DNA of 64,000 nucleotides from Paracoccus maritimus (GTDB lineage Bacteria; Pseudomonadota; Alphaproteobacteria; Rhodobacterales; Rhodobacteraceae). The DNA is taken from positions 124,001 to 188,000 of the forward strand of contig NZ_JANAVZ010000008.1 of NCBI RefSeq assembly GCF_025195095.1, given 5' to 3'. Under the pieces are notes generated by a model. The model saw nothing but the letters and a program-made list of their open reading frames with translations. It searched no databases and was not told the DNA's origin. A program made the translations under genes and the position numbers. This document shows, in pieces, positions 48,050 through 56,181 of the stretch; position 1 is the first letter of the stretch; the number at the start of each line of letters is the position of its first letter.

Positions 48050-49078
48050 ATGACACCTCTTGGCCGTCTTCCGGTGCCCGACCGCATTCGCCGTAGGGTG
48101 GAAAGGCAATATCTGATCGGGCGCGCGGTGCGCAGACGCAGGGTGCTGCACGGGGTCGCCGACCGGACCGCGCTGATCCAGCCGAAGGATATCCTTGCCT
48201 TCGTCACCCAGCGCAACGAGCGCATTCGCCTGCCTTATTTTCTGGATTACTATCGCAATCTGGGCGTGCGGCATTTTCTGTTCGTGGACAATGCCAGCGA
48301 CGACGGCAGCGGTGATTTCCTGCGCGAACAGGCTGATGTTTCGCTGTGGTGGACCGACTCGAGTTACAAGCGCCATCGTTTCGGCATGGACTGGATCAAT
48401 TGGTTGCTTCTGCGGTACGGACGCGGGCATTGGTGCCTGACCGTCGATCCGGACGAATTCCTGATCTATCCGCATTGCGACACGCGTCCGCTGGATGCAC
48501 TGACGGACTGGCTGGATGCGTCCGGACGGCCGTCCTTTCCTGCGATGCTTCTGGATATGTATCCCAAGGGCGGCATCGAGGATCAGATCTATCGCGAAGG
48601 TCAGGATCCCTTCGAGATCGCACGCTGGTTCGATCCCGCCAACTATTCGATCAGCAAGAACCACTATCTGGGCAATCTCTGGATTCAGGGCGGCCCCAGA
48701 ACGCGGGCGTTCTTTTCCTATGATCCCCTGACAGGGCCGGCGTTGAACAAGATACCCTTGGTCAAATGGCACTGGCGCTATGCCTATGTCAGTTCAACCC
48801 ACATGCTGCTGCCGCGTGGCCTGAACCATGTCTATGACGAGAGCGGTGGAGAAATGGCGTCGGGCAGTCTGCTGCACGCCAAGTTCCTGTCCACCTTCGC
48901 CCAGAAGTCTGCCGAAGAGCTTGACCGGCGTCAGCACTATGCAAACAGCAAGGAATACAGGGCGTACCATTCGGGCATGCAGCGTGGAACCACGTTGTGG
49001 TGCAGCGAATCGCGTGAATATCAGGATTGGCGGCAGCTGGAGGATCTGGGGCTGATCAGCCGGGGTAACTGGGCATGA
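48050..49078 (+). CDS. Family-2-like glycosyltransferase, paralogue B
   Basis: 342 residues, paralogous to the preceding gene: FVTQRNERIRLPYFLDYYRN, FLFVDNASDDGSGDFL and the metal-binding DPDEFLIYPHC. I choose ATG 48050 because it aligns end-to-end with paralogue A: both have 36 residues before ADRTA. A GTG at 47960 would give a 4-base overlap with gene A but adds 30 residues absent in A. It overlaps the next gene by 4 bases. Likely adds a sugar to the same polymer; substrate unknown. Confidence 0.8.
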   Translation: MTPLGRLPVPDRIRRRVERQYLIGRAVRRRRVLHGVADRTALIQPKDILAFVTQRNERIRLPYFLDYYRNLGVRHFLFVDNASDDGSGDFLREQADVSLWWTDSSYKRHRFGMDWINWLLLRYGRGHWCLTVDPDEFLIYPHCDTRPLDALTDWLDASGRPSFPAMLLDMYPKGGIEDQIYREGQDPFEIARWFDPANYSISKNHYLGNLWIQGGPRTRAFFSYDPLTGPALNKIPLVKWHWRYAYVSSTHMLLPRGLNHVYDESGGEMASGSLLHAKFLSTFAQKSAEELDRRQHYANSKEYRAYHSGMQRGTTLWCSESREYQDWRQLEDLGLISRGNWA

Positions 49079-50763
49079 CCTTTCAGGTGCGTCTTGGTGT
49101 GGTCCTGCTTTGCCACGACGACCTGGATGTGGCCGCACGAATGGCACGAATATGGGCCGACGGCGGTGCGCGTGTGGTGATCCACGTCGATGCCAAGGTT
49201 CCTGAAACGCGACTCGGTCCCATGAAAGCGGCGCTGGCTGGGCTGGACGGGGTCATGTATTCGCGCCGCCATCGGTGCGACTGGGGCAGGTTCAACCTTG
49301 TTCGGGCAACCCAGGACGCTGCCGAGGCGCTTCTGAATGAATATCCCGACATCACGCATGTCTATCTGGCCTCGGGGGCATGTCTGCCGCTGCGGCCAAT
49401 CGCCGACCTGATTGCCTATCTGGCCGCCGACCCGCGGCGGGATCACATTGAAAGTGTCAGCGCGCACGAAGTTGGCTGGGCGGTCGGAGGGCTGAACGAG
49501 GAAAGGTTCACGCTGTACTTTCCGTTCGACTGGCGACGTCAGCGTTGGCTTTTTGACCGTTTCGTCGAATGGCAACGTCGGCTTGGGATTCGCCGTCGGC
49601 TGCCGCGCGGTTTGGCGCCGCATCTGGGTGCGCAGTGGTGGTGCCTGACAGCGGAAACACTACGCCTGATCCTGAAAGATCCTCGGCGCGACGAATTCGA
49701 TCGTTATTTCCGGCTTAGCTGGATTCCTGACGAAAGCTACTTCCAGACACTGGTCCGGCGGCATTCGGTCGATGTCGAAAGCCGTTCACTGACCCTGGTT
49801 CAATTCGACCACCAGGGGCGCCCGTATCAGCTGTATGACGATCATATTCGCCTGCTTGAGGAATCGCGCTGCTTCGTTGCCCGCAAGGCATGGCCGCGTG
49901 CGGCAAAGTTGATGGCATACTTCCCGCGGCCCGTGACGGCGCACGCCGATATGTCCCCGCCACAGCCTGCGCGGTTCCAGCGGATGATCAATCGCACGGT
50001 TCTACGGCGCGTTCTGGGGCGGCCGGGGCTTTACATGCAAAGCCGTTATCCGCGAAAGGACGCCGAAAACGGCAAGACCTCGGCGCCCTATGCCGTGTTT
50101 CAAGGCTTTTCAGACGTGTTCCCCGAATTCGAGACATGGTTGACCGATCGGGTTTCGGGCGATGTGCATGGTCATCTTTTCGGGCCCGAGGGCGTCGAAT
50201 TTGCCGGGCTCCCCGAGATCGGGCCGGGGGCCATCTCGTCGAATTCCATGCTGCGCGATCACGACGCGCAGGGTTTCCTGACGGCGCTGATCCGCATCAC
50301 CACGCGGATGCAGATCTTCCAGTTCAGTCCGCGCGACAACCAGGCCCTGAACTGGTTTATCGCAACCGACCCGAATGCACATCTGATTGTCGTGACCGGC
50401 GCGTGGATGCTGCCCTTGCTGCAATCGGGCATGCCATTCGACGATATCCGGCGCGTCACAGCGTTGTTGCAACGCGCCGAGATCGAACAGCTGGATGTGC
50501 TGAATTCGGTCTGGGTCAAGGCACGGGTTCAGATCCATGACCTCAGTGACTTTCTTTCCCGTCCGCTGGCCCTGCTGGACGAGGCCGTCCGACAGATCGA
50601 CCCACAGGCCGCACCGGTTACAGACCTTCCCAGGATGCGGGATCTGACGGGATTGGATGACTTGCTGCGCCGGTTGCGCAATTCGGGACTGCGACCTCGT
50701 TTGACCGGCGACGGGCTGCCCTTGACGAATATCGACGACGGCCAAAGGAGAAACGCCGAATGA
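49075..50763 (+). CDS. GT14 (core-2/I-branching) glycosyltransferase with DUF5927
   Basis: 562 residues in two parts. Residues about 1–270 resemble beta-1,6-N-acetylglucosaminyltransferase-type GT14 enzymes: VVLLCHDDLDVAARMARIWA, VIHVDAK, YLASGACLPLRP and GAQWWCLTAE, then WIPDESYFQTL. Residues about 290–540 correspond to DUF5927, the C-terminal domain found attached to GT14 in Rhodobacterales (FSDVFPEFETWLTDR, GHLFGPEGVEFAG). No signal or membrane segment, so cytoplasmic. Overlaps neighbours by 4 bases on both sides, hence translationally coupled in the polysaccharide run. Confidence 0.83.
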   Translation: MTFQVRLGVVLLCHDDLDVAARMARIWADGGARVVIHVDAKVPETRLGPMKAALAGLDGVMYSRRHRCDWGRFNLVRATQDAAEALLNEYPDITHVYLASGACLPLRPIADLIAYLAADPRRDHIESVSAHEVGWAVGGLNEERFTLYFPFDWRRQRWLFDRFVEWQRRLGIRRRLPRGLAPHLGAQWWCLTAETLRLILKDPRRDEFDRYFRLSWIPDESYFQTLVRRHSVDVESRSLTLVQFDHQGRPYQLYDDHIRLLEESRCFVARKAWPRAAKLMAYFPRPVTAHADMSPPQPARFQRMINRTVLRRVLGRPGLYMQSRYPRKDAENGKTSAPYAVFQGFSDVFPEFETWLTDRVSGDVHGHLFGPEGVEFAGLPEIGPGAISSNSMLRDHDAQGFLTALIRITTRMQIFQFSPRDNQALNWFIATDPNAHLIVVTGAWMLPLLQSGMPFDDIRRVTALLQRAEIEQLDVLNSVWVKARVQIHDLSDFLSRPLALLDEAVRQIDPQAAPVTDLPRMRDLTGLDDLLRRLRNSGLRPRLTGDGLPLTNIDDGQRRNAE

Positions 50764-52157
50764 TCCACGGTTTCCGCAGCTTCGTGATTTTCGCCGAGAT
50801 GCGTACCGGCTCGAACCTGCTGGAGGCGACACTGAACCGGCTGAAGAAGGTCACCTGCTTCGGAGAGGCTTTCAATCCCTATATGATGGGTTGGCCGGAC
50901 AAGGACGAAATGCAGGGGATCACTCGCGAGGAACGCGAGGCAGATCCCATGCCGCTGTTGCGGAAACTGACCCACAAACCCGGACATTTGCCAGGTTTCC
51001 GGTACTTCCACGATCATGATCCGCGTGTGTTCGATGCGATCATGGACGATCACGCCTGCGCCAAGATCGTGCTGACCCGCAACCCCTTGGACAGCTATGT
51101 ATCGACGCGGCTGGCACGGGAAACGAACCAGTGGAAACTGAACGAGACGGAAACCGCGATTCCCGCTCAAACTACCTATGACAGCGCTGAATTTCATCGG
51201 ATGCTGTCCGATGTCGAGGCGTTTCAGCGCCGGATCATCCACCGTCTGCAAATCAGCGGGCAGTCCGCGTTCTGGCTGGAATATGACGATCTGCGCGATC
51301 CGGAGGTGATGACCGGTTTGCTTCACTGGCTGGGGCGGCGTGATCTGGACAAGGTTGATGCGGCTCGTGATCAGGTGCCGCAGAACCCGCGCGAGTTGGC
51401 CGACAAGGTCGGCAATTTCGATCAGATGCGCACGGATCTGGCCAAGCTTGACGTGTTCGGCTTGCACAGGATTCCCAATTTCGAACCCCGTCGTGGCCCT
51501 GCTGTTCCCAGCTACATTGTCTGCGATGCAGGGGCAGGGCTATTGCATCTGCCGGTTCAAGGCGGCCCGGTCGAGATGACGCATGGCTGGCTGCGGGCGC
51601 TGGGACCGGTGACCGGCGAGCATACGCAGAACATCCTGCGGCAGTGGAAACGTGATCGCCCCGGGCATCGCAGCTTTGCGGTGCTGCGTCATCCTCTGCA
51701 CCGTGCGTGGGATGCCTTTCTTCATCTTCTGACCGACGCCCGGCCTGAGCTGCGGCAACTGATGCGCGATGTGCATCGCGTGGCGCTGCCCGAGGATGCG
51801 GCGTTGGCCGAGCTGGGCGATGATCAAAGCGTGGCTTTATTTCGCGATTTTCTTGGCTTTTTGCGCCGCAATCTCAACGCCCAGACGACGTTGCCTACCC
51901 ATCCGCATTGGGCATCACAGACGGAGGTGCTGGCAGGATATTCCCGCTTTACGCAGCCCGACATGCTGGTCCGAGAGTCGCGCCTTGCCGAGGACCTAGG
52001 GTTTCTGTGCCGGCAGGTGGCCATAGATGACGCAAGGCTGGACAGGATCGCCGCCGAGACATGGCCCGCATTCCTTGATGAACCTGATCTGGTCGCAGCG
52101 GCAAAGTCGGCCTACTTGCGCGACTATATCGCGTTCGGCTTCCCAGACACGCCCTGA
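50760..52157 (+). CDS. Two-domain sulfotransferase (NodH-like N-terminal half)
   Basis: 465 residues. The N-terminal half, about 1–245, fits NodH/Stf0-type PAPS sulfotransferases: MRTGSNLLEATLN is the 5'-phosphosulfate loop and KIVLTRNPLDSYVSTRLARE the 3'-phosphate motif. From about residue 255 a second segment has FAVLRHPLHRAWDAFLHLL (306–324), which resembles the 3'-phosphate motif of the carbohydrate sulfotransferase (Sulfotransfer_2) family. Its phosphosulfate loop is not clearly conserved (CDAGAGLLHLPV). The product probably sulfates a surface glycan. Overlaps the GT14 gene by 4 bases; a hairpin follows. Confidence 0.82.
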   Translation: MIHGFRSFVIFAEMRTGSNLLEATLNRLKKVTCFGEAFNPYMMGWPDKDEMQGITREEREADPMPLLRKLTHKPGHLPGFRYFHDHDPRVFDAIMDDHACAKIVLTRNPLDSYVSTRLARETNQWKLNETETAIPAQTTYDSAEFHRMLSDVEAFQRRIIHRLQISGQSAFWLEYDDLRDPEVMTGLLHWLGRRDLDKVDAARDQVPQNPRELADKVGNFDQMRTDLAKLDVFGLHRIPNFEPRRGPAVPSYIVCDAGAGLLHLPVQGGPVEMTHGWLRALGPVTGEHTQNILRQWKRDRPGHRSFAVLRHPLHRAWDAFLHLLTDARPELRQLMRDVHRVALPEDAALAELGDDQSVALFRDFLGFLRRNLNAQTTLPTHPHWASQTEVLAGYSRFTQPDMLVRESRLAEDLGFLCRQVAIDDARLDRIAAETWPAFLDEPDLVAAAKSAYLRDYIAFGFPDTP

Positions 52158-52183
52158 GGGCCCGCGACCCGTGTCGCGTGCCC
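52158..52183. terminator. Hairpin between the sulfotransferase and phosphomannomutase genes
   Basis: An 11-bp stem with one mismatch (GGGCCCGCGAC against GTCGCGTGCCC) and a CCGT loop begins right after the sulfotransferase stop. It lies 9 bases beyond the stop of the convergent gene. Likely bidirectional. Confidence 0.6.
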
Positions 52184-52192
52184 CCAAGTCAT

Positions 52193-53581
52193 TCAAGCTT
52201 TCAGCAAAGCAGCAAGTTCAGCCTGCTTTTCCTTGACCAGTGCCTCGTCCCCGTCGGCCTCAAGGTTCAGCCGAACGACGGGCTCGGTATTGGATTTGCG
52301 CAGGTTGAAGCGCCAGTTGCCGAAATTCAGAGACACGCCGTCCAGATCGTCGCGACTTTCGGCCTGTGACTGATAGCGGTCGATCAGCCGGGCGATCGCC
52401 GCGTCGGGGTCGTCGATGTGATAGTTCGTCTCGCCCGAGGATGGATAAAGCCGCATTCGTTCCGACAGCAATTCTGCCAGCGTCTTGCCCTTGCGCGACA
52501 GCAACTCGACCATCAGCAGCCAAGGGATCATCCCGCTGTCGCAATAATAGAAGTCCCTGAAATAGTGATGGGCGGACATCTCGCCGCCATAAATCGCACC
52601 GACATCGCGCATCTTGCGTTTGATGAAGGCGTGCCCGGTCTTGGAGACCACAGCCTCGCCGCCCGCTTCTTCGATCATCGCGCGGGTGTTCATGATGACG
52701 CGCGGATCATGGACGATCTTCTCGCCTGGTGACTTTTCAAGGAACGCCGCGCCCAGAAGCCCCACGATGTATTCGCCGGGGATGAAGCGACCGTTCTCGT
52801 CGAAGAAGAAACACCGGTCGAAATCTCCGTCCCAGGCCACTCCCAGGTCGGCGTTCTCCGCTTGCACCTTCTGGACGGTGGGCGGTTGGTTTTCCGGCAG
52901 CAGGGGGTTCGGAATGCCGTTGGGAAAGCTGCTGTCGACATCATGGTGCATCCGCACAAAGGTCAGCGGGGCACCGCGCCGTTCCAGTTCGGCGGCAATC
53001 GCGTCGAAGGTCGGTCCTGCGGTTCCGTTGCCGGCGTTGACCACGATCTTCATGGGGCGCAGCGCATCGATCTGGACGAAGTCGGCCATGGCTTTCGCGT
53101 ATTCCGCGCGCGCGTGGCTGAAATCGGTGACGCTGCCCTTGGTCGCGGCCTTGAAGTCGCCGCCCGTTGCCAGCGCGACGATCGGCGGCAATTCGGTTGC
53201 CGGGTCCAAAGGCGCCGATCCGCGCCCAACGATCTTCATGCCGTTGTAGTTGATCGGATTGTGTGACGCCGTCACCTCGATCCCGCCATCTGTATCGTGG
53301 AAGCCGGTGTGGAAATAGACTTCTTCGGTGCCGGCCAGTCCCAAGTCCAGCACGTCGGCGCCACCATCGGTCAACCCCTCGATAAGTGCAGCGGCAAGCT
53401 GGGGCGAGGTTTCGCGGCTGTCGCGCCCCACGACCACCCTCTTTGCGTCACGGGCCTGGGCAAACGCGCGACCGATGCGGTAGGCAACGTCCTGATCCAG
53501 ATTCTTGCCCAGTTCGCCGCGGACATCGTATGCCTTGAAGCAGGTGATCTCTCGGTGGCCAAGGCTGGTTGTGTCGGTCAT
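52193..53581 (-). CDS. Phosphomannomutase/phosphoglucomutase
   Basis: 462 residues of the alpha-D-phosphohexomutase family (ManB/AlgC-like). FKAYDVRGELGKNLD at the N-terminus, active-site Ser in VTASHNPINYNGMK, metal loop DGDFDRCFFFDE, sugar loop GGEMSAHHYFRDFYYCDSGM and C-terminal phosphate loop KSNTEPVVRLNLE. Interconverts mannose- or glucose-1-phosphate and the 6-phosphates, feeding GDP-mannose or UDP-glucose for surface sugars. I use ATG 53581 (MTDTTSLGH); the 33 codons before it are not family-like. Converges on the polysaccharide run. Confidence 0.92.
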   Translation of the reverse strand: MTDTTSLGHREITCFKAYDVRGELGKNLDQDVAYRIGRAFAQARDAKRVVVGRDSRETSPQLAAALIEGLTDGGADVLDLGLAGTEEVYFHTGFHDTDGGIEVTASHNPINYNGMKIVGRGSAPLDPATELPPIVALATGGDFKAATKGSVTDFSHARAEYAKAMADFVQIDALRPMKIVVNAGNGTAGPTFDAIAAELERRGAPLTFVRMHHDVDSSFPNGIPNPLLPENQPPTVQKVQAENADLGVAWDGDFDRCFFFDENGRFIPGEYIVGLLGAAFLEKSPGEKIVHDPRVIMNTRAMIEEAGGEAVVSKTGHAFIKRKMRDVGAIYGGEMSAHHYFRDFYYCDSGMIPWLLMVELLSRKGKTLAELLSERMRLYPSSGETNYHIDDPDAAIARLIDRYQSQAESRDDLDGVSLNFGNWRFNLRKSNTEPVVRLNLEADGDEALVKEKQAELAALLKA

Positions 53582-53837
53582 GGCGCAAATCCCCCCTGCG
53601 CGTTGGTTCTGATAAGCGCTAACATGATGGCTGCAAAATTCAAGCGGCGCCAGCCCGTGCGGACTGGCAAGATTGCCCATATGTCGCGATAGATGCCCGC
53701 GATGTCGGTTGGCATGGCGCTATACGCCGCATCGACCGGTTAGCTGGCCACGCGGCCGGCGATTGGTCCCTTGTGCCGGGATGACGTGGCGTGCCGTGCA
53801 GGATAGACCGGCCACAGGCCACCAAGGAGGATCGCGA

Positions 53838-54239
53838 ATGGACACCAAAACCCTGATCGCCGCCTATTTCGAGGCATTCAACGCTGGCCAGACGGACCGG
53901 ATGCTGGATCTGTTGCATGACGAGGTCGAACATCACGTCAATGAGGGCCAGATCCGGCGTGGAAAGGACCTGTTCGCCCAGTTCAACGCCCACATGACGC
54001 GCTGCTACAGGGAAAATTTGACCGATATCGTCGTTTTTGCGAATGAGGATGGTGATCGGGCCGCAGCGGAATTCGTGGTGAACGGCAGCTATCTTGAAAC
54101 CGACGAGGGGCTGCCCAAGGCGAATGGTCAGACCTACCGTCTGCCCGCAGGATCCTTCTTCACCATCCGGGACGGCAAGATCGCCCGCGTCACGACCTAT
54201 TACAATCTCGCCGACTGGGTGCGGCAGGTCAACCAATGA
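53838..54239 (+). CDS. SnoaL-like (ketosteroid-isomerase-related) protein
   Basis: 133 residues with the NTF2/SnoaL cone fold: LIAAYFEAFNAGQTDRMLDL, EVEHHVNEGQIRRGKDLFAQ and AAEFVVNGSYLETDEG. Such domains can be isomerases, hydrolases or binding proteins; nothing points to a steroid. ATG 53838 follows a perfect AGGAGG site. It overlaps the acetyltransferase gene by 4 bases, starting a coupled three-gene cassette. The 256-base gap before it, divergent from the phosphomannomutase gene, should contain the promoter; I see no riboswitch there. Confidence 0.82.
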   Translation: MDTKTLIAAYFEAFNAGQTDRMLDLLHDEVEHHVNEGQIRRGKDLFAQFNAHMTRCYRENLTDIVVFANEDGDRAAAEFVVNGSYLETDEGLPKANGQTYRLPAGSFFTIRDGKIARVTTYYNLADWVRQVNQ

Positions 54240-54820
54240 CGGTGACGACACGCATCCTGACCGGCGATTCGCTGACCAGCGCTTTGCCCGATGTTGCAAG
54301 GCTTCGCATGGCGGTCTTTCGCGACTGGCCGTATCTTTACGATGGCGATGCCGAATACGAAGAGAATTATCTTCAGGCCTACAGGTCACCGGGCGCCGTC
54401 GTCGTCGCGGCGCTGGACGGCGACCGGGTCGTGGGGGCGGCAACCGGTGCGCCGATGGCCGATCATGCCGCCGACTTCGGCGCAGCCTTCGCGGATCGTC
54501 CGGAAACGCTGTCCGAGATCTTTTACTGCGCGGAATCGGTGCTGTTGCCGGAATACCGGGGACTCGGGCTCGGTCACGCCTTCTTCGACGCCAGAGAGGC
54601 GCATGCCCGGACCCTGGGTGCGCGCTATTCGGCGTTCTGCCGCGTGATCCGGCCCGACGGGCATCCCGCGCAACCCGCAGACTATCGACCGCTGGATGGA
54701 TTCTGGCGCAAGCGCGGCTATACACCGCTGGACGGGGTCACGGCGGAGTTCGCGTGGCGCGACATCGGGGCCGAGCACGAAACCGAAAAGCAACTGCAAT
54801 TCTGGATGAGAGAATTATGA
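54236..54820 (+). CDS. GNAT-family N-acetyltransferase
   Basis: 194 residues. The GNAT fold is suggested by VARLRMAVFRDWPYLYDGDA (substrate side), AVVVAALDGDRVVGAATGAP, and the acetyl-CoA-binding region SVLLPEYRGLGLGHAFFDAR with the R/Q-x-x-G-x-G/A pattern YRGLGLG. The C-terminal part, GFWRKRGYTPLDGVTAEFAW, is typical. Substrate unknown. Coupled by 4-base overlaps to the SnoaL-like gene before it and the nitrilase after it, so the three proteins probably act in one pathway. Confidence 0.85.
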   Translation: MTVTTRILTGDSLTSALPDVARLRMAVFRDWPYLYDGDAEYEENYLQAYRSPGAVVVAALDGDRVVGAATGAPMADHAADFGAAFADRPETLSEIFYCAESVLLPEYRGLGLGHAFFDAREAHARTLGARYSAFCRVIRPDGHPAQPADYRPLDGFWRKRGYTPLDGVTAEFAWRDIGAEHETEKQLQFWMREL

Positions 54821-55671
54821 AGATCGCCGCAGCCGCTTATCCCATCGACTGGCTGGAAGATTTCGATGCCTACGAGGCCAAGATCTGTCGCTGGGTGCAG
54901 GCTGCCCAGGGTGCCGATCTTCTTGTCTTTCCAGAATACGGCGCGATGGAACTTGCCTCGCTTGGCGGCCGTCAGGTCGCAGCGGACCTGGAATCGTCGC
55001 TGCAAGAGGTGGCGCGTCACGCCGCGGCGGCGGGCGATCTTCACGCGCGCCTTGCCGCGCGCCACGGCTGTCACATCCTGGCCGCGTCCGGCCCGGTGTT
55101 CGAGGGGGCAAGGCCGGTGAACCGCGCCGTATTGTTTGGTCCGAACGGTCGGATCGGCCATCAGGACAAGCAGATCATGACGCGGTTTGAACGCGATCCT
55201 TGGTGTGTTGTAGGCGGCAGCGGTCTGCGTGTGTTCGACACAGCGCTGGGGCGGATCGGTATCCTGATCTGTTATGACAGCGAGTTTCCCTTGCTTGGGC
55301 GGGTGCTGGCCGAAGCCGGCGTCGAAATCCTTCTTGTGCCAAGCTGCACCGATACCGTGGCCGGTTTTCACCGGGTACGGATCGGCGCAATGGCGCGCGC
55401 GCTGGAAAGCCAGTGCGTCGTGGTTCATGCGCCGACGGTCGGTCAGGTGGACTGGAACCCGGCGATCGACCAGAATCGCGGCCGCGCGGCGATCTATGGC
55501 CCGCCTGACGGTTTCTGGCCCGAGACGGGGATCGTGGCCGAGGGTCAGATGGACAGCCCCGGCTGGATCTTTGCCGAGATCGACGTTGCGCGGATCGGTC
55601 AAAGCCGCCGCGATGGTGCCGTGTTGCCGTATGCGCACTGGCCCGAATCCGCGAAAAAGCCCCTTGTCTGA
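54817..55671 (+). CDS. Carbon–nitrogen hydrolase (nitrilase superfamily)
   Basis: 284 residues with the Glu-Lys-Cys triad: Glu40 in LLVFPEYGAMEL, Lys119 in GHQDKQIMTRFE and Cys153 in ILICYDSEFPL. It cleaves a non-peptide C–N bond (amide, carbamoyl or nitrile); VNRAVLFGPNGRIGHQDK is the usual strand pair. ATG 54817 forms an ATGA overlap with the acetyltransferase. As the third gene of the cassette it may hydrolyse an amide made or modified by its partners (inference). Confidence 0.87.
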   Translation: MKIAAAAYPIDWLEDFDAYEAKICRWVQAAQGADLLVFPEYGAMELASLGGRQVAADLESSLQEVARHAAAAGDLHARLAARHGCHILAASGPVFEGARPVNRAVLFGPNGRIGHQDKQIMTRFERDPWCVVGGSGLRVFDTALGRIGILICYDSEFPLLGRVLAEAGVEILLVPSCTDTVAGFHRVRIGAMARALESQCVVVHAPTVGQVDWNPAIDQNRGRAAIYGPPDGFWPETGIVAEGQMDSPGWIFAEIDVARIGQSRRDGAVLPYAHWPESAKKPLV

Positions 55672-55758
55672 CGTTTTTCTGCGCCTATTGGGCAGCCTTT
55701 ACGCTTCTTTTACGAATATAGCCTTAACTGATCCAAGCGTGTGCCATATCTTGCGGTC

Positions 55759-56181
55759 ATGCTGTATGTGACCGACAATATAACGATTGAGGAATGGGAA
55801 CTGTCCGAACAGTTCACCCGCGCCCAAGGGCCGGGCGGGCAGAATGTGAACAAGGTGGCCACGGCGGTGGAACTGCGCTTCGAAGCTCAGCGTTCACCAA
55901 ATCTGAGCGATCCTGTGAAGCGCCGCCTTCAGCGGCTCGCCGGGCGCCGCTGGAATGCGGACGGAGCGATCCAGATCCTGGTTCAGGATACGCGCAGCCA
56001 AGCCCGCAACCGTGAGATCGCGCGCGAGCGGCTTGCCGAATTGATCCGGCGCGCCACGGTCGCGCCGAAACGGCGAATCGCAACCCGGCCGACGCTTGGA
56101 AGCAAGAAGAGAAGATTGAAGGCAAAGGCCGTTCGCGGCCAAGTGAAATCATTAAGAGGGAGGGTGGAGACCGAGGAATGA
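55759..56181 (+). CDS. arfB: Alternative ribosome-rescue peptidyl-tRNA hydrolase
   Basis: ArfB (YaeJ) frees ribosomes stalled at mRNA ends. 140 residues: the GGQ catalytic motif is at residues 26–28 in RAQGPGGQNVNKVAT, and the C-terminal third is a basic tail (KKRRLKAKAVRGQVKSLRGR) that enters the empty mRNA channel. ATG 55759 chosen; the GTG at 55741 would add six residues. Ends with an ATGA overlap with the Nudix gene. The 87-base gap after the nitrilase gene suggests a new transcript. Confidence 0.92.
   Translation: MLYVTDNITIEEWELSEQFTRAQGPGGQNVNKVATAVELRFEAQRSPNLSDPVKRRLQRLAGRRWNADGAIQILVQDTRSQARNREIARERLAELIRRATVAPKRRIATRPTLGSKKRRLKAKAVRGQVKSLRGRVETEE

Noticed and set aside
53582..53837. 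Riboswitch upstream of the SnoaL-like gene
   Set aside because: No recognisable aptamer core or terminator/antiterminator pair; only scattered G+C-rich inverted repeats typical of this genome.
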